This document shows positions 26,426-43,486 of a stretch of 64,000 nt of DNA, piece by piece (the stretch's first letter is position 1; each line of letters starts with the position of its first letter). Below the pieces are notes generated by a model. The model was not told the DNA's origin. It saw nothing but the letters and a program-made list of their open reading frames with translations, and ran no database searches. The stretch is from Stutzerimonas balearica DSM 6083 (GTDB lineage Bacteria > Pseudomonadota > Gammaproteobacteria > Pseudomonadales > Pseudomonadaceae): the NCBI RefSeq assembly GCF_000818015.1, contig NZ_CP007511.1, positions 930,001 to 994,000 of the forward strand. Direction: 5' to 3'. Made by a program: the position numbers and the translations under genes.

Positions 26426-28339
26426 ATGGGCAAAATCATCGGTATCGACCTGGGGACCACCAACTCCTGCGTCTCCATCATGGAAAACGGCAACGTCAAG
26501 GTCATCGAGAACGCCGAGGGCGCGCGCACCACGCCTTCGATCATCGCCTACACCAATGATGGCGAAACCCTGGTCGGCCAGTCGGCCAAGCGCCAGGCGG
26601 TGACCAATCCGCAGAATACCCTTTATGCAGTCAAGCGTCTGATCGGTCGTCGCTTCGAAGAGGACGTCGTGCAGAAGGACATCAAGATGGTGCCCTACAG
26701 CATCGTCAAGGCCGACAACGGCGATGCCTGGGTGGAGGTGAAGGGCCAGAAGATGGCGCCGCCGCAGATCAGCGCCGAAGTCCTGAAAAAGATGAAGAAG
26801 ACCGCCGAGGACTATCTGGGTGAAGCCGTGACCGAGGCGGTGATCACCGTGCCGGCCTACTTCAACGACAGCCAGCGCCAGGCCACCAAGGACGCCGGTC
26901 GCATCGCCGGCCTGGACGTCAAGCGGATCATCAACGAGCCGACCGCTGCAGCACTGGCCTACGGCATGGACAAGGCCAAGGGCGACCATACCGTGATCGT
27001 CTATGACCTGGGCGGCGGTACCTTCGACGTGTCGGTGATCGAGATCGCCGAGGTCGACGGTGAGCATCAGTTCGAGGTGCTGGCCACCAATGGCGATACC
27101 TTCCTCGGTGGTGAAGACTTCGACATTCGCCTGATCGACTATCTCGTCGACGAGTTCAAGAAGGAAAGCGGCATCAACCTCAAGGGTGATCCGCTGGCCA
27201 TGCAGCGCCTGAAGGAAGCGGCCGAGAAGGCCAAGATCGAGCTGTCCTCCAGCCAGCAGACCGACGTCAACCTGCCGTACATCACGGCCGATGCGTCCGG
27301 TCCGAAGCACCTGAACGTGAAGATCTCCCGTGCCAAGCTGGAGTCGCTGGTCGAGGATCTGGTCGAGCGGACCATCGAGCCGTGCCGCATCGCACTGAAG
27401 GATGCCGGCATCGACGTCTCCAAGATCGACGACGTGATCCTGGTCGGTGGCCAGACCCGCATGCCGCTGGTGCAGAAGCAGGTCGCCGAGTTCTTCGGCA
27501 AGGAGCCGCGCAAGGACGTCAACCCGGACGAAGCCGTTGCCATGGGTGCTGCCATTCAGGGCGCGGTGCTGGCTGGCGACGTCAAGGACGTGCTGCTGCT
27601 GGACGTGTCGCCGCTGACGCTGGGCATCGAGACCCTCGGCGGTGTGATGACTCCGCTGATCGAGAAGAACACCACCATCCCGACCAAGAAGTCGCAGGTG
27701 TTCTCCACCGCCGACGACAACCAGAGTGCCGTGACCATCCACGTGCTGCAGGGTGAGCGCAAGCAGGCGGCGCAGAACAAGTCGCTGGGTCGCTTCGATC
27801 TGGCTGACATCCCGCCGGCGCCGCGCGGCATGCCGCAGATCGAGGTCACCTTCGACATCGATGCCAACGGCATTCTGCACGTGTCCGCCAAGGACAAGGC
27901 GACCGGCAAGCAACAGTCGATCGTGATCAAGGCCAACTCCGGTCTGTCCGAGGAGGAGATCGAGCAGATGGTGCGCGACGCCGAGGCCAACGCCGAGGAG
28001 GATCGCAAGTTCGAGGAGCTGGTGACGGCGCGCAACCAGGGTGATCAGCTGGTGCATGCCACGCGCAAGATGTTGACCGAGGCTGGCGACAAGGCCAGTG
28101 CGGATGACAAGGCCAGCATCGAGAAGGCGCTGGGCGAGCTGGAAGCAGCGGTCAAGGGCGATGACAAGGCGGAAATCGAAGCGAAGATCGCGGCCGTGTC
28201 CCAGGCGTCCACTCCGCTGGCCCAGAAGATGTATGCCGAGCAGCCGCAGGGCGGCGAGGCGCAGGCCGAGGCAGGCAAGTCGCAGGCGGGCGATGACGTC
28301 GTGGATGCCGAGTTCGAAGAGGTCAAGGACAACAAGTAA
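26426..28339 (+). CDS. dnaK: Chaperone DnaK (Hsp70)
   Basis: 637 residues. The ATPase domain starts [15 protein letters not shown] and contains [12 protein letters not shown]; the substrate domain contains [12 protein letters not shown]. The C-terminal tail ends in [15 protein letters not shown], typical of bacterial DnaK. It folds proteins with DnaJ and GrpE, which flank it. Confidence 0.99.
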   Translation: MGKIIGIDLGTTNSCVSIMENGNVKVIENAEGARTTPSIIAYTNDGETLVGQSAKRQAVTNPQNTLYAVKRLIGRRFEEDVVQKDIKMVPYSIVKADNGDAWVEVKGQKMAPPQISAEVLKKMKKTAEDYLGEAVTEAVITVPAYFNDSQRQATKDAGRIAGLDVKRIINEPTAAALAYGMDKAKGDHTVIVYDLGGGTFDVSVIEIAEVDGEHQFEVLATNGDTFLGGEDFDIRLIDYLVDEFKKESGINLKGDPLAMQRLKEAAEKAKIELSSSQQTDVNLPYITADASGPKHLNVKISRAKLESLVEDLVERTIEPCRIALKDAGIDVSKIDDVILVGGQTRMPLVQKQVAEFFGKEPRKDVNPDEAVAMGAAIQGAVLAGDVKDVLLLDVSPLTLGIETLGGVMTPLIEKNTTIPTKKSQVFSTADDNQSAVTIHVLQGERKQAAQNKSLGRFDLADIPPAPRGMPQIEVTFDIDANGILHVSAKDKATGKQQSIVIKANSGLSEEEIEQMVRDAEANAEEDRKFEELVTARNQGDQLVHATRKMLTEAGDKASADDKASIEKALGELEAAVKGDDKAEIEAKIAAVSQASTPLAQKMYAEQPQGGEAQAEAGKSQAGDDVVDAEFEEVKDNK

Positions 28340-28504
28340 GCTCCGCTTATGACCCCTGGGGTTTCCAGGGATGCGGCAGCGCCTCGGGCCTGCCGCTTTT
28401 CGCTCCAGCTCGACCGGCTGCCTCCGGTCGGGCCGACTGCCACGCGGGAGTTCACTCCCGCGTCGGCGTGTCTGGAGGGCATGAATTGAGGGTTCAGGAA
28501 AGTT
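28340..28504 (+). other. Structured dnaK-dnaJ spacer with four hairpins
   Basis: Consecutive inverted repeats lie at 28354-28370, 28373-28396, 28411-28430 and 28442-28463; the last is a perfect 9-bp stem with TTCA loop. None is followed by a T run, so they look like mRNA structures (partial termination or stability) rather than a strong terminator. No promoter for dnaJ is obvious. Confidence 0.5.
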
Positions 28505-29632
28505 ATGGCCAAACGTGATTATTACGAAGTGCTGGGTGTCGAGCGCGGCGCGAGCGAGGCGGATCTGAAAAAGGCCTACCGCCGCCTCGCCATGAAGCAC
28601 CACCCGGACCGTAATCCGGGCGACAAAGCGGCTGAAGAGGCGTTCAAGGAGGCCAACGAGGCCTATGAAGTGCTCTCCGATGCCAGCAAGCGGGCAGCCT
28701 ATGACCAGTATGGTCACGCCGGGGTCGACCCGCAGATGGGTGGGGCTGGCGGTGCAGGTTTTGGTGGTGCCAACTTCTCGGACATCTTCGGTGACGTCTT
28801 CAGCGATTTCTTTGGTGGCGCCCGCGGAGCTTCGCGTGGGGGCTCCCAGCGCGGCAGCGATCTGCGCTACACGCTCGAGCTGGATCTCGAGGAGGCTGTG
28901 CGCGGCACCACGGTGACCATTCGGGTCCCGACGCTTGCCGAGTGCAAGGTCTGCAACGGCTCTGGCGCGAAGAAGGGAACCACGCCGGTCACCTGTACGA
29001 CCTGTGGTGGTATTGGCCAGGTGCGCATGCAGCAGGGGTTCTTCTCCGTGCAGCAGACCTGCCCGCGCTGCCATGGCAGCGGCAAGATGATCTCCGACCC
29101 ATGCGGCAGCTGCCACGGGCAGGGGCGTGTGGAAGAGCAGAAGACCCTGTCGGTGAAGGTGCCGGCTGGTGTCGATACCGGCGATCGCATCCGTCTGTCC
29201 GGCGAGGGTGAAGCCGGTACCCAGGGCGGTCCGGCGGGGGACCTCTATGTCGTGGTCAGCGTGCGCGAGCATCCGATCTTCCAGCGCGACGGCAAACATC
29301 TGTACTGCGAAGTGCCGATCAGCTTTGCCGATGCCGCGCTTGGTGGTGAGCTGGAGGTGCCCACGCTTGATGGTCGAGTGAAGCTGAAGATTCCCGAGGG
29401 TACGCAAACCGGCAAGCAGTTCCGCCTGCGGGGTAAGGGAGTCGCACCCGTGCGTGGGGGCGCGCCGGGCGATCTGATGTGCCGCGTCGTGGTGGAAACG
29501 CCGGTGAACCTGAGCAAGCGTCAGCGCGAGATACTCGAAGAGTTTCGCGCCTCGCTGCAGGGCAACACCTCCCATTCGCCCAGGGCCAGTGGCTGGTTCG
29601 AGGGTGTGAAGCGCTTTTTCGGCGACGTGTGA
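28505..29632 (+). CDS. dnaJ: Co-chaperone DnaJ (Hsp40)
   Basis: 375 residues: J-domain with HPD (residues 33-35), Gly/Phe-rich linker (about 75-110), four CxxCxGxG zinc repeats ([32 protein letters not shown]) and a C-terminal substrate domain. It stimulates DnaK ATPase. Confidence 0.98.
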   Translation: MAKRDYYEVLGVERGASEADLKKAYRRLAMKHHPDRNPGDKAAEEAFKEANEAYEVLSDASKRAAYDQYGHAGVDPQMGGAGGAGFGGANFSDIFGDVFSDFFGGARGASRGGSQRGSDLRYTLELDLEEAVRGTTVTIRVPTLAECKVCNGSGAKKGTTPVTCTTCGGIGQVRMQQGFFSVQQTCPRCHGSGKMISDPCGSCHGQGRVEEQKTLSVKVPAGVDTGDRIRLSGEGEAGTQGGPAGDLYVVVSVREHPIFQRDGKHLYCEVPISFADAALGGELEVPTLDGRVKLKIPEGTQTGKQFRLRGKGVAPVRGGAPGDLMCRVVVETPVNLSKRQREILEEFRASLQGNTSHSPRASGWFEGVKRFFGDV

Positions 29633-29682
29633 GTGCCGGCCGAAGGCTGCCGCGATGCGCGCAAGCCTTCGGCCTTCCGTGA

Positions 29683-30507
<825 letters not shown>

Positions 30508-30598
30508 GCGGTCATCCGGCTACTCTGTCGGGGTGGACCAAAATAGGCTTTTTCTGTAAGCTGCCCGCTTTAGTGTGTCCACTAAAAGTTGCGCAGAA

Positions 30599-30694
30599 AT
30601 GAATCAAACAAAAAAGCGGGATGACCTTCATACGTCATCCCGCTTTTTTACAATCTGCGTCTGCTCCAGCCTTGATCTACGGGAGGTCTCTTGA
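30599..30694 (+). CDS. Possible carA leader peptide running through the attenuator
   Basis: A 31-codon frame starts at ATG 30599, reads through the whole terminator hairpin and ends at a TGA overlapping the TTG start of carA. No clear ribosome site precedes it. The layout resembles the pyrBI leader, where coupled translation melts the terminator. It is inferred from arrangement only. Confidence 0.35.
   Translation: MNQTKKRDDLHTSSRFFTICVCSSLDLREVS
30611..30649 (+). terminator. Terminator/attenuator before carA
   Basis: A perfect 15-bp stem (30611-30625/30634-30648) ends in a T run, between dapB and carA. An upstream segment CCCGCTTT (30564-30571) is complementary to AAAGCGGG (30613-30620) in its left arm and could form an antiterminator. 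It serves as the dapB terminator, a carAB attenuator, or both. Confidence 0.8.
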
Positions 30695-31827
30695 CTAAGC
30701 CAGCCATTCTCGCCCTTGCTGATGGCAGCATTTTTCGCGGCGAATCCATCGGCGCCGATGGCCAGACCATCGGTGAGGTGGTGTTCAACACCGCCATGAC
30801 CGGCTATCAGGAAATCCTTACCGATCCTTCCTATGCCAAGCAGATCGTCACCTTGACGTACCCCCATGTCGGCAACACTGGCACCACGCCGCAGGACGCC
30901 GAGTCCTGGCGCGTCTGGGCCGCTGGTCTGGTCATCCGCGACCTGCCGTTGCTGGCCAGCAACTGGCGCAGCAAGCAGTCGCTGCCGGATTATCTTAAGG
31001 AGAACGGCACCGTTGCCATCGCCGGCATCGATACGCGCCGCCTGACGCGTATCCTCCGTGAGAAAGGTGCGCAGAACGGCTGCATCCTGGCTGGAGCGGA
31101 TGCCACCGAAGAGAAGGCGCTCGAGTTGGCGCGCAGCTTCCCGGGGCTCAAGGGCATGGATCTGGCCAAGGAAGTCAGCGTCAAGGAGCGTTACGAATGG
31201 CGCTCCTCGGTGTGGAGTCTGGAAACCGACAGCCACGCGGAAATCCCAGCAAGCGAATTGCCGTACCACGTGGTCGCCTTCGACTACGGCGTCAAATACA
31301 ACATTCTGCGCATGCTCACCGCGCGCGGCTGCCGGGTGACCGTGCTGCCCGCACAGACACCGGCCAGCGAGGCGCTGGCGTTGAATCCCGACGGCATCTT
31401 CCTGGCCAACGGCCCAGGCGACCCCGAGCCGTGCGACTACGCGATCAAGGCGATTCAAGAGGTGCTCGAGACCGACATTCCGGTATTCGGGATCTGTCTT
31501 GGCCATCAGCTGCTGGCACTGGCCTCCGGCGCCAAGACCGTGAAGATGCCCAACGGCCACCACGGCGCCAACCATCCGGTGCAGGATCTAAAGACCGGGG
31601 TGGTGATGATCACCAGCCAGAACCATGGGTTTGCCGTGGACGACGCGAGCCTGCCAGCGAACGTTCGCGCCACGCACAAATCCCTGTTCGACGGCACGCT
31701 GCAGGGCATCGAGCGTACCGACAAGGTGGCTTTTAGCTTCCAGGGGCACCCCGAGGCGAGTCCTGGTCCGCACGACGTCGCGCCGCTGTTCGATCGTTTC
31801 ATCGAGGCCATGGCCAAGCGACAGTAA
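30691..31827 (+). CDS. carA: Carbamoyl-phosphate synthase small subunit
   Basis: 378 residues from a TTG start with GGGAGG 5 bp before it. The N-terminal CPSase small domain is followed by a class I glutamine amidotransferase domain with the nucleophile in [12 protein letters not shown] and the catalytic pair HPEASPGP. It supplies ammonia to CarB for arginine and pyrimidine synthesis. A leader with attenuator precedes it. Confidence 0.98.
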   Translation: MTKPAILALADGSIFRGESIGADGQTIGEVVFNTAMTGYQEILTDPSYAKQIVTLTYPHVGNTGTTPQDAESWRVWAAGLVIRDLPLLASNWRSKQSLPDYLKENGTVAIAGIDTRRLTRILREKGAQNGCILAGADATEEKALELARSFPGLKGMDLAKEVSVKERYEWRSSVWSLETDSHAEIPASELPYHVVAFDYGVKYNILRMLTARGCRVTVLPAQTPASEALALNPDGIFLANGPGDPEPCDYAIKAIQEVLETDIPVFGICLGHQLLALASGAKTVKMPNGHHGANHPVQDLKTGVVMITSQNHGFAVDDASLPANVRATHKSLFDGTLQGIERTDKVAFSFQGHPEASPGPHDVAPLFDRFIEAMAKRQ

Positions 31828-31828
31828 A

Positions 31829-31970
31829 CGAGTCGTTCTGAGAGTGTAGCGAGCGCGGTCTGGGCAAGGCGCCCGGAACGCAACGACGAGACAGTTCAGG
31901 TAGTACGGCGAGGAAGTGAGTACCGCGCAACGCAGCCCAGGCGGCGCGCAGTAACTCTCCAGATGACTCG
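31829..31970. repeat. Imperfect palindromic element filling the carA-carB gap
   Basis: The 142-bp element has matching blocks in its inverted ends: CGAGTC (31829/31965), GAGAGT (31840/31954) and CTGGGC (31860/31935), in the same order and at near-equal spacing on both sides. It begins 2 bp after the carA stop and contains no open frame of note. It looks like a small intergenic repeat unit or a long mRNA hairpin. Confidence 0.5.
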
Positions 31971-32000
31971 CCGACCGACCTAAGGATTCGAGTAACGAAA

Positions 32001-35218
<3,218 letters not shown>

Positions 35219-35222
<4 letters not shown>

Positions 35223-35695
35223 CCAAATTCCCCATGACTGTCCAGGGCGCACGCGCCCTGGAAGAGGAGCTCAAGCACCTCAAGACCGTAATGCGTCCGC
35301 AGATCACCCAGGCTATTGCCGAGGCGAGGGAGCTGGGCGATCTGAAGGAAAATGCCGAATATCACGCCGCGCGCGAGCAGCAAGGTATGGTCGAGGCGCG
35401 TATCCGTGATATCGAAGGGCGTCTGCAGAATGCCCAGGTCATCGATGTGTCGAACATACCGCATACCGGCAAGGTGATCTTTGGCACCACGGTCGACATT
35501 GCCAATGTCGATACGGACGACCAGGTGACCTACCAGATCGTTGGTGATGATGAGGCGGACATCAAGCAGGGCAAGCTGTCGGTCAGTTCGCCGATTGCGC
35601 GTGCCCTGGTCGGCAAGCAGGAAGGCGACGTCGTGACGGTCCGAACCCCGAGCGGAGTGGTCGAGTACGAGATCGTCGAGGTTCGCCATATCTGA
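35219..35695 (+). CDS. greA: Transcription elongation factor GreA
   Basis: 158 residues: N-terminal antiparallel coiled coil (about 1-75) with the acidic tip [14 protein letters not shown], and a C-terminal FKBP-like domain. It rescues backtracked polymerase. It is coupled to carB by a 4-bp overlap. Confidence 0.97.
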
Positions 35696-35714
35696 GCCGC
35701 TGCGTGCCGCCGCG

Positions 35715-36101
35715 ATGAGCTGGCGGCTGGCCCAGACGTTTTGGGTTGGCGGGCTCTGGATGTTGCACTTCGTTCTGCTGCCGGCGCTCGCCCGAATGGG
35801 CTGGGCGCCGCTGCTGGTAGACGATGTGGCGGACGTATTGCGCCCTTTGCTGGTCGGCTTCGCGGCCTTCTGTGTGGCCCTGCAGGCGATGGTGCTCGTG
35901 CAGTTGAACGGGTTGCGGCGCTTTGTACGGGACTTGCGTGGTCAGCTCTTGCTGCTGGCGTGGTGTGCGGCGGCGTTGTTTTTCGCCGTCCGCCACTTTC
36001 TGCCGCAGGCATCGGCGTTCTGGGTGACCTTCGGCTACCTGGCAATGGCGGTGATTGGTGTGCTGCTGGTGTTGCAGCCGGCTCCTCGCGCAGGCGAGTG
36101 A
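35715..36101 (+). CDS. DUF4149 membrane protein
   Basis: 128 residues with four membrane helices. The start WRLAQTFWVGGLWMLHFVLLP matches the DUF4149 pattern (trimmed here). Function is unknown. It follows greA by 19 bp and is probably in the carAB-greA transcript, a common Pseudomonas order. Confidence 0.82.
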   Translation: MSWRLAQTFWVGGLWMLHFVLLPALARMGWAPLLVDDVADVLRPLLVGFAAFCVALQAMVLVQLNGLRRFVRDLRGQLLLLAWCAAALFFAVRHFLPQASAFWVTFGYLAMAVIGVLLVLQPAPRAGE

Positions 36102-36115
36102 GCCGCTGCGATCGA

Positions 36116-36427
36116 TCAGGCCTGATGGCGATGCAGGTTGGATAGCTGCTTGTTGGGCTTCGGGTTGCGTCGGTAGACCAGAGCCATCTTGCCGATGGTC
36201 TGGACAAGCTCGCAGCCGGCGATTCCACATAGCTCTTCCATCAACGCGCGTCTATCGTCGCGCTCGGCCAGGCGGAACTGTATCTTGATCAGCTCGTGAT
36301 CGTTGAGCGCTCGATCGAGCTCTGCCAGAACGCCTTCGCTGAGGCCGTTTTCCGCTACGATCAGCACAGGCTTCAGTTGGTGGCCGATGGCCTTGTACTG
36401 CTTTTTCTGCTCATTGGTGAGCGGCAT
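36116..36427 (-). CDS. yhbY: Ribosome assembly RNA-binding protein YhbY (CRM domain)
   Basis: 103 residues from the ATG at 36425-36427. It is a single CRM domain (LTNEQKKQYKAIGHQLKPV, GLSEGVLAELDRAL) that binds pre-50S ribosomes. It is divergent from rlmE, the usual arrangement. Confidence 0.93.
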   Translation of the reverse strand: MPLTNEQKKQYKAIGHQLKPVLIVAENGLSEGVLAELDRALNDHELIKIQFRLAERDDRRALMEELCGIAGCELVQTIGKMALVYRRNPKPNKQLSNLHRHQA

Positions 36428-36507
36428 ATCGCGACCCTTGCATCGAACTTGATAAACGGCGGCTAGTGTAACCGACAGGCCTGCACCCGCCCAGATGAGG
36501 TAACAGC

Positions 36508-37137
36508 TTGGCACGCTCCAAGACGAGCCCGCGGTGGCTCAAAGAACATTTCGATGATCCCTACGTCAAAATGGCACAGAAGGACGGCTATCGCTCGCGC
36601 GCCAGCTACAAGCTGCTCGAGATCCAGGAGAAGGACCGCATCCTGCGTCCGGGCATGACGGTGGTTGATCTGGGGGCGGCGCCAGGTGGCTGGTCGCAGG
36701 TTACCAGCCGTCTGATCGGGGACAAGGGGCGCCTGATCGCTTCGGATATCCTGCCGATGGATACGATCGCCGATGTCACGTTCATTCAAGGCGATTTCAC
36801 CGAGGACGCGGTGTTTGCTCAGATCCTCGAGGCCATTGGTGAGCATCCGGTCGATCTTGTTATTTCCGACATGGCCCCCAATATGAGTGGTGTGCGGGCT
36901 GCCGACCAGCCGCGGGCCATGTTCCTCTGCGAACTTGCGCTGGACCTTGCCATGCGCGTGCTGCGCCCCGGCGGAGACTTCCTGATCAAAATCTTCCAGG
37001 GTGAAGGTTTCGATGCTTATCTGAAGGAGGTCAGGCAGAACTTCGACAAGGTGCAGATGCGCAAGCCCTTGTCGTCTCGTGATCGATCGCGCGAGCAGTA
37101 CTTGTTGGCGCGTGGCTTCAGAGGTGGCCAGGACTGA
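36508..37137 (+). CDS. rlmE: 23S rRNA 2'-O-methyltransferase RlmE (FtsJ/RrmJ)
   Basis: 209 residues from a TTG start with GAGG 7 bp before it. The SAM motif [12 protein letters not shown] and the catalytic K-D-K-E set ([26 protein letters not shown]) are present. It methylates U2552 of 23S rRNA. It lies upstream of ftsH as in most gammaproteobacteria. Confidence 0.96.
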   Translation: MARSKTSPRWLKEHFDDPYVKMAQKDGYRSRASYKLLEIQEKDRILRPGMTVVDLGAAPGGWSQVTSRLIGDKGRLIASDILPMDTIADVTFIQGDFTEDAVFAQILEAIGEHPVDLVISDMAPNMSGVRAADQPRAMFLCELALDLAMRVLRPGGDFLIKIFQGEGFDAYLKEVRQNFDKVQMRKPLSSRDRSREQYLLARGFRGGQD

Positions 37138-37271
37138 CTTGCGGCGCCGCGTTTCATACCGGGTTACAGACGGAGTGCCAGCTTCGTCACGTTGTGTAGT
37201 AAGTTAAACCGGCAAGGCTTTCGGCCGTCATGCGGGTCCGTGTTGCGGACCTGCTCCAGAGGGTAGTTATT

Positions 37272-39191
<1,920 letters not shown>

Positions 39192-39209
39192 TCTTTCCAG
39201 GAATATTGA

Positions 39210-40061
39210 ATGACCGATGCTTCATTACAGACCCGGCTGACCTTCGGCAGCCGGGTTCTTGATTTGGCCCGTCCGCAGGTGATGGGCATCCTCAATGTAA
39301 CTCCCGATTCCTTTTCCGATGGTGGCCGCTTCACCGGGCGTGATGCAGCGCTGCGGCATGCTGCGCAGATGGTGGCCGCAGGTGCTACGTTCATCGACGT
39401 CGGCGGTGAGTCGACCAGGCCCGGTGCGCGTCAGGTCTCTCCTACCGAGGAACTCGAGCGCGTCGCGCCGGTGGTCGAGGCTATCGCGCGGGATCTCGAT
39501 GTCGTGATATCGGTGGATACCTCGACTCCGGCAGTGATGCGTGAGGTGGCGAGGCTGGGGGCCGGACTGATCAATGATGTGCGCTCCCTGCAACGGGATG
39601 GCGCTCTGGATGCCGCTGCAGCGACCGGGCTGCCGGTCTGTCTGATGCATATGCTGGGCGAGCCGGCGGACATGCAGGACGATCCGCGGTACGAGAACGT
39701 AACCGCCGAAGTGCGGCAGTTCCTGGCTGCCCGCATGGACGCATGCGAGGCGGCCGGCATCGCTCGCGAGCGAATTATCCTTGATCCGGGCTTCGGTTTC
39801 GCCAAAACCGTGGAACATAATCTCTCGCTGTTCAAAAACCTCCAGCAGCTCGAAGCGCTGGGGCGCCCACTGCTGGTCGGAGTCTCGCGCAAGAGCATGA
39901 TCGGTAAGGTGCTTGGGCGCGAGGTCGATGGTCGCCTTTATGGCAGCTTGGCGCTCGCCGCGTTAGCGGTGGCAAAAGGAGCCAGCATCATACGTGTGCA
40001 CGATGTCGCCGAAACGGTCGACGTCGTCAGAATGATTGCCGCGGTCGAAAACGCGGTTTAG
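39210..40061 (+). CDS. folP: Dihydropteroate synthase FolP
   Basis: 283 residues, a TIM barrel with [14 protein letters not shown] and GGESTRPGA, the pterin and sulfonamide-site motifs. It joins p-aminobenzoate to the pterin. It sits between ftsH and glmM, the conserved order. Confidence 0.98.
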   Translation: MTDASLQTRLTFGSRVLDLARPQVMGILNVTPDSFSDGGRFTGRDAALRHAAQMVAAGATFIDVGGESTRPGARQVSPTEELERVAPVVEAIARDLDVVISVDTSTPAVMREVARLGAGLINDVRSLQRDGALDAAAATGLPVCLMHMLGEPADMQDDPRYENVTAEVRQFLAARMDACEAAGIARERIILDPGFGFAKTVEHNLSLFKNLQQLEALGRPLLVGVSRKSMIGKVLGREVDGRLYGSLALAALAVAKGASIIRVHDVAETVDVVRMIAAVENAV

Positions 40062-40072
40062 GGAAGGATTCG

Positions 40073-41407
40073 ATGAGAAAGTATTTCGGCACCGACGGTA
40101 TTCGGGGGCATGTCGGTCAGTATCCGATTACCCCGGATTTCATGCTCAAGCTCGGCTGGGCCGCGGGAATGGCGTTTCGCAGGCAGGGCAAGTGTCGGAT
40201 CCTGGTCGGCAAGGACACCCGCATCTCCGGTTACATGTTTGAGTCGGCCTTGCAGGCCGGTCTCTCGGCTGCCGGTGCCGATGTGTTGCTGCTCGGGCCT
40301 ATGCCCACTCCCGCGGTCGCCTACTTGACCCGAACGTTCCATGCCGACGCCGGGATCGTCATCAGCGCATCGCACAATCCGCACCACGATAACGGCATCA
40401 AGTTCTTTTCCGGGCGCGGTACCAAACTCCCGGATGAGGTAGAGCTGATGATCGAGGAGCTGCTCGATGCGCCGATGAGCGTGGTCGAGTCTGCGCAGCT
40501 CGGCAAGGCGTCGCGAATCAACGATGCGGCTGGCCGCTATATCGAGTTCTGCAAGAGCAGTGTGCCGACCAGTACCGACTTTTCCGGTCTCAAGATCGTG
40601 CTCGACTGTGCCCACGGTGCGACCTACAAGGTGGCGCCGAGCGTTTTCCGTGAATTGGGCGCGCAGGTGGCTGTGATCGGTGCCCAGCCGGACGGATTGA
40701 ACATCAATGCCGATGTCGGCTCGACGCATATCGCCCAGCTCCAAAAGGCTGTGGTTGAGCAAGGCGCCGATCTGGGTATCGCGTTCGATGGTGACGGTGA
40801 TCGCGTACTGATGGTCGATCACACTGGTGCGGTAGTCGATGGCGATGAACTGCTGTTCATCATTGCCACCGACTTGCAGGAGCGCGAGCGGCTCACCGGC
40901 GGAGTTGTCGGGACCCTGATGAGCAATCTTGGGCTCGAGCTGGCGCTCAAGGATCGAGAGATCCCGTTCTCGCGGGCCAAGGTTGGTGACCGCTACGTGA
41001 TCGCCGAAATGCTGGAGCGGGGATGGCAGCTGGGCGGTGAGAACTCCGGTCATATCGTCTGCTCCCAGCACACCACTACCGGTGACGCGATCATCGCTGC
41101 GCTGCAAGTGGTTCTTGCGCTGCGTCGTCGCGGGCAAACGCTCGCTCAGGAGCGCTTGGCCTGGCATAAGTGCCCACAGGTCCTGATCAACGTCAGGCTC
41201 AAGGGAGGCGTCGATCCACTGAGCAATCCCGATGTGCAGGCGGCCTGTGACGAGGTGGATCGCCAAATGGCCGGTCGCGGGCGAGTATTGCTGCGCAAAT
41301 CGGGCACCGAGCCGTTAGTGCGAGTGATGGTGGAAGGCGACGAGGAATCGGTAGTGCGTCAGCATGCTGAGCACCTCGCAGCGGTGGTGGCAAAAGTTTG
41401 TGAATAA
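40073..41407 (+). CDS. glmM: Phosphoglucosamine mutase GlmM
   Basis: 444 residues. The active serine is Ser100 in ISASHNP; the Mg loop reads [18 protein letters not shown] binds phosphate. It makes glucosamine-1-phosphate for UDP-GlcNAc. Confidence 0.98.
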   Translation: MRKYFGTDGIRGHVGQYPITPDFMLKLGWAAGMAFRRQGKCRILVGKDTRISGYMFESALQAGLSAAGADVLLLGPMPTPAVAYLTRTFHADAGIVISASHNPHHDNGIKFFSGRGTKLPDEVELMIEELLDAPMSVVESAQLGKASRINDAAGRYIEFCKSSVPTSTDFSGLKIVLDCAHGATYKVAPSVFRELGAQVAVIGAQPDGLNINADVGSTHIAQLQKAVVEQGADLGIAFDGDGDRVLMVDHTGAVVDGDELLFIIATDLQERERLTGGVVGTLMSNLGLELALKDREIPFSRAKVGDRYVIAEMLERGWQLGGENSGHIVCSQHTTTGDAIIAALQVVLALRRRGQTLAQERLAWHKCPQVLINVRLKGGVDPLSNPDVQAACDEVDRQMAGRGRVLLRKSGTEPLVRVMVEGDEESVVRQHAEHLAAVVAKVCE

Positions 41408-41471
41408 CAGGCTTGCCAGGGTGCGGGTCGTTGAGTAACATCTGCGCCCACTTTGACCGACGAGGTAAAGC

Positions 41472-42227
41472 ATGCGGCGCAAGATGGTTGCAGGTAACTG
41501 GAAAATGAACGGTACCCGCGCCAGCGTTGCAAAGCTGATTGATTCGTTGCGCGAGCAAGAATTATCGTCGGATGTCGATGTGGTCGTCTTTCCGTCCGCA
41601 ATGCATCTTGAGAGGGTGATTGCGAGCGTCGCGGGAACGTCGATCTCTGTTGGGGCGCAGGATTGCTCGGTAGAGAGTGGTTTTGGCGCCTTGACGGGGG
41701 AGAGTTCAGCGGCGCAATTGGCTGATCTCGGTGTCGAGTGGGTGTTGGTCGGTCATTCCGAGCGGCGCTTGATACTGGGAGAGGGGCTGGAAACGGTCAG
41801 TCGAAAGTTTGCCGCGGTGCAGGCAAATGGTTTGGTGCCTGTGCTGTGCCTTGGTGAAACGCTCGAGCAGCGAGAGTCAGGGCGAACCCTGGAAGTGGTG
41901 CACGAGCAGTTGTCGAGCGTGATTGCTGATAGAGGTATCGCCAGTTTTGCTGGTGCTGTTATCGCGTATGAGCCGGTCTGGGCGATTGGGTCCGGTTTGA
42001 CGGCAACGCCCGAGCAGGCGCAAGAAGTTCATGCGGCAATTCGTGGAATGCTCGCGGAGCATGATTCGGAAGTCGCAGAGGTAACGCGGCTGCTATATGG
42101 CGGCAGCGTTAAGGCGGATAATGCAGCGCAGCTGTTCGCCATGCCGGATATCGATGGGGGGCTTGTGGGTGGCGCTTCCCTGAAAGCAGATGAGTTCGGT
42201 GCGATTTGTCGCGCCGCGGGGAACTGA
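41472..42227 (+). CDS. tpiA: Triosephosphate isomerase
   Basis: 251 residues. Catalytic motifs are GNWKMNG (Lys11), VGHSERR and AYEPVWAIG (the active Glu). Codon use is a little more AT-rich than in neighbouring genes. It lies between glmM and secG, as usual. Confidence 0.98.
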   Translation: MRRKMVAGNWKMNGTRASVAKLIDSLREQELSSDVDVVVFPSAMHLERVIASVAGTSISVGAQDCSVESGFGALTGESSAAQLADLGVEWVLVGHSERRLILGEGLETVSRKFAAVQANGLVPVLCLGETLEQRESGRTLEVVHEQLSSVIADRGIASFAGAVIAYEPVWAIGSGLTATPEQAQEVHAAIRGMLAEHDSEVAEVTRLLYGGSVKADNAAQLFAMPDIDGGLVGGASLKADEFGAICRAAGN

Positions 42228-42231
42228 ACAG

Positions 42232-42600
42232 ATGTTGCAGACTGTTGTGATTGTGGTGCATCTGCTGGTTGCTCTGGGTGTGGTTGTATTGGTGCTGCTG
42301 CAGCACGGCAAAGGTGCCGATGCGGGAGCCTCATTCGGGTCGGGGGCATCGGCAACGGTGTTCGGTAGTCAAGGTAGTACTACCTTTCTGAGTCGATTTA
42401 CTGCTATACTGGCCGCCGTTTTTTTCGTGACCAGCTTGGGCTTGGCGTTTTTTGCGAAGCAGCAGGCAGGCGCGTTGTCGGAGGCAGGCTTGCCTGATCC
42501 GGCGGTGTTGGAGGTTCCGGCTGCGGAGCCAGCAACTGGTGATGTGCCGGTTCTGGAAAAAGGAGCGTCAGACGTTTCTCAGGAGCAGCAGAAGCCGTAA
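42232..42600 (+). CDS. secG: Protein translocase subunit SecG
   Basis: 122 residues from the ATG 4 bp after tpiA. Two membrane helices (about 4-22 and 55-75) flank the conserved [15 protein letters not shown] segment. The tail is acidic. It is part of SecYEG and is followed directly by tRNA-Leu. Confidence 0.95.
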   Translation: MLQTVVIVVHLLVALGVVVLVLLQHGKGADAGASFGSGASATVFGSQGSTTFLSRFTAILAAVFFVTSLGLAFFAKQQAGALSEAGLPDPAVLEVPAAEPATGDVPVLEKGASDVSQEQQKP

Positions 42601-42607
42601 GGGTTTT

Positions 42608-42693
42608 GCCGAGGTGGTGGAATTGGTAGACACGCTACCTTGAGGTGGTAGTGGCCATAGGCTGTAGGGGTTCGAGTCCCCTCCTCGGTACCA
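42608..42693 (+). tRNA. tRNA-Leu (anticodon GAG)
   Basis: An 86-nt cloverleaf with CCA encoded. The acceptor arm is GCCGAGG/CCTCGGT, the anticodon stem CTACC/GGTAG encloses TTGAGGT with GAG at 34-36, there is a long variable arm as in class II tRNAs, and the T arm has GGTTCGAGTCC. Confidence 0.95.
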
Positions 42694-42694
42694 A

Positions 42695-42729
42695 ACAAGT
42701 AGGCCCGCCAAGTGCGGGCTTTCTTGTTT
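42695..42729 (+). terminator. Hairpin after tRNA-Leu
   Basis: An interrupted stem (GGCCCGC with GCGGGCT and flanking AAG/CTT) is followed by T-rich sequence between the two tRNAs. Confidence 0.55.
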
Positions 42730-42775
42730 CTTGACGTGCTGGTGCGATTGGTTGTATGATTCGTGCCCAGTTTGG

Positions 42776-42852
<77 letters not shown>

Positions 42853-42858
42853 GTTGAT

Positions 42859-42885
42859 AAAAAGCCCCTTCAAAAGGGGCTTTTT
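42859..42885 (+). terminator. Terminator after tRNA-fMet
   Basis: A 12-bp stem (42859-42870/42874-42885) ends in TTTTT. Confidence 0.8.
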
Positions 42886-42981
42886 ATTAGCTTCAAGCCA
42901 GGTCGCCGGCACTTACAGGCGGCTGTCAGGGATGGGCGTTGCGCCCATTTTTCATTTCTAGAGCATGCGCGAGGGACTTCG

Positions 42982-43440
42982 ATGTCGAGCAAGCTAGAAC
43001 AGTTGCAGGCCTTGTTGGCCCCCGTGGTCGAGGCGCTCGGCTATCAATGCTGGGGGATCGAGTTTCTGTCCCAGGGGCGCCATTCACTGTTGCGGGTCTA
43101 TATCGATCATCCGGACGGCATCTTCATCGAAGACTGCGAAAAAGTGAGCCGCCAGTTGAGCGGTGTCCTCGATGTGGAGGACCCGATCAGTGTGGATTAC
43201 ACGCTCGAAGTGTCCTCGCCAGGCATGGATCGTCCTCTTTTCACGCTGGAGCAATACGCTACGCATGTGGGCGACCAGGTGAAAATCAAGCTGCGTTCGC
43301 CTTTCGAAGGACGGCGCAACTTTCAGGGCGTCCTGCGCGGCGTAGAGGACCAGGATGTCGTAGTGCTGGTGGATGATCATGAGTATCTGTTGCCGATCGA
43401 TCTGATCGACAAGGCCAACATTGTTCCCCGTTTTGATTGA
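42982..43440 (+). CDS. rimP: Ribosome maturation factor RimP
   Basis: 152 residues from the ATG at 42982. Two domains carry the motifs [17 protein letters not shown] and [12 protein letters not shown]. It is needed for 30S assembly and is first of rimP-nusA-infB-rbfA-truB-rpsO-pnp. Confidence 0.97.
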   Translation: MSSKLEQLQALLAPVVEALGYQCWGIEFLSQGRHSLLRVYIDHPDGIFIEDCEKVSRQLSGVLDVEDPISVDYTLEVSSPGMDRPLFTLEQYATHVGDQVKIKLRSPFEGRRNFQGVLRGVEDQDVVVLVDDHEYLLPIDLIDKANIVPRFD

Positions 43441-43486
43441 GCGCGGATCCCGCGAACCCAAAGGATTGCGATAGGCGAGGCGTACG

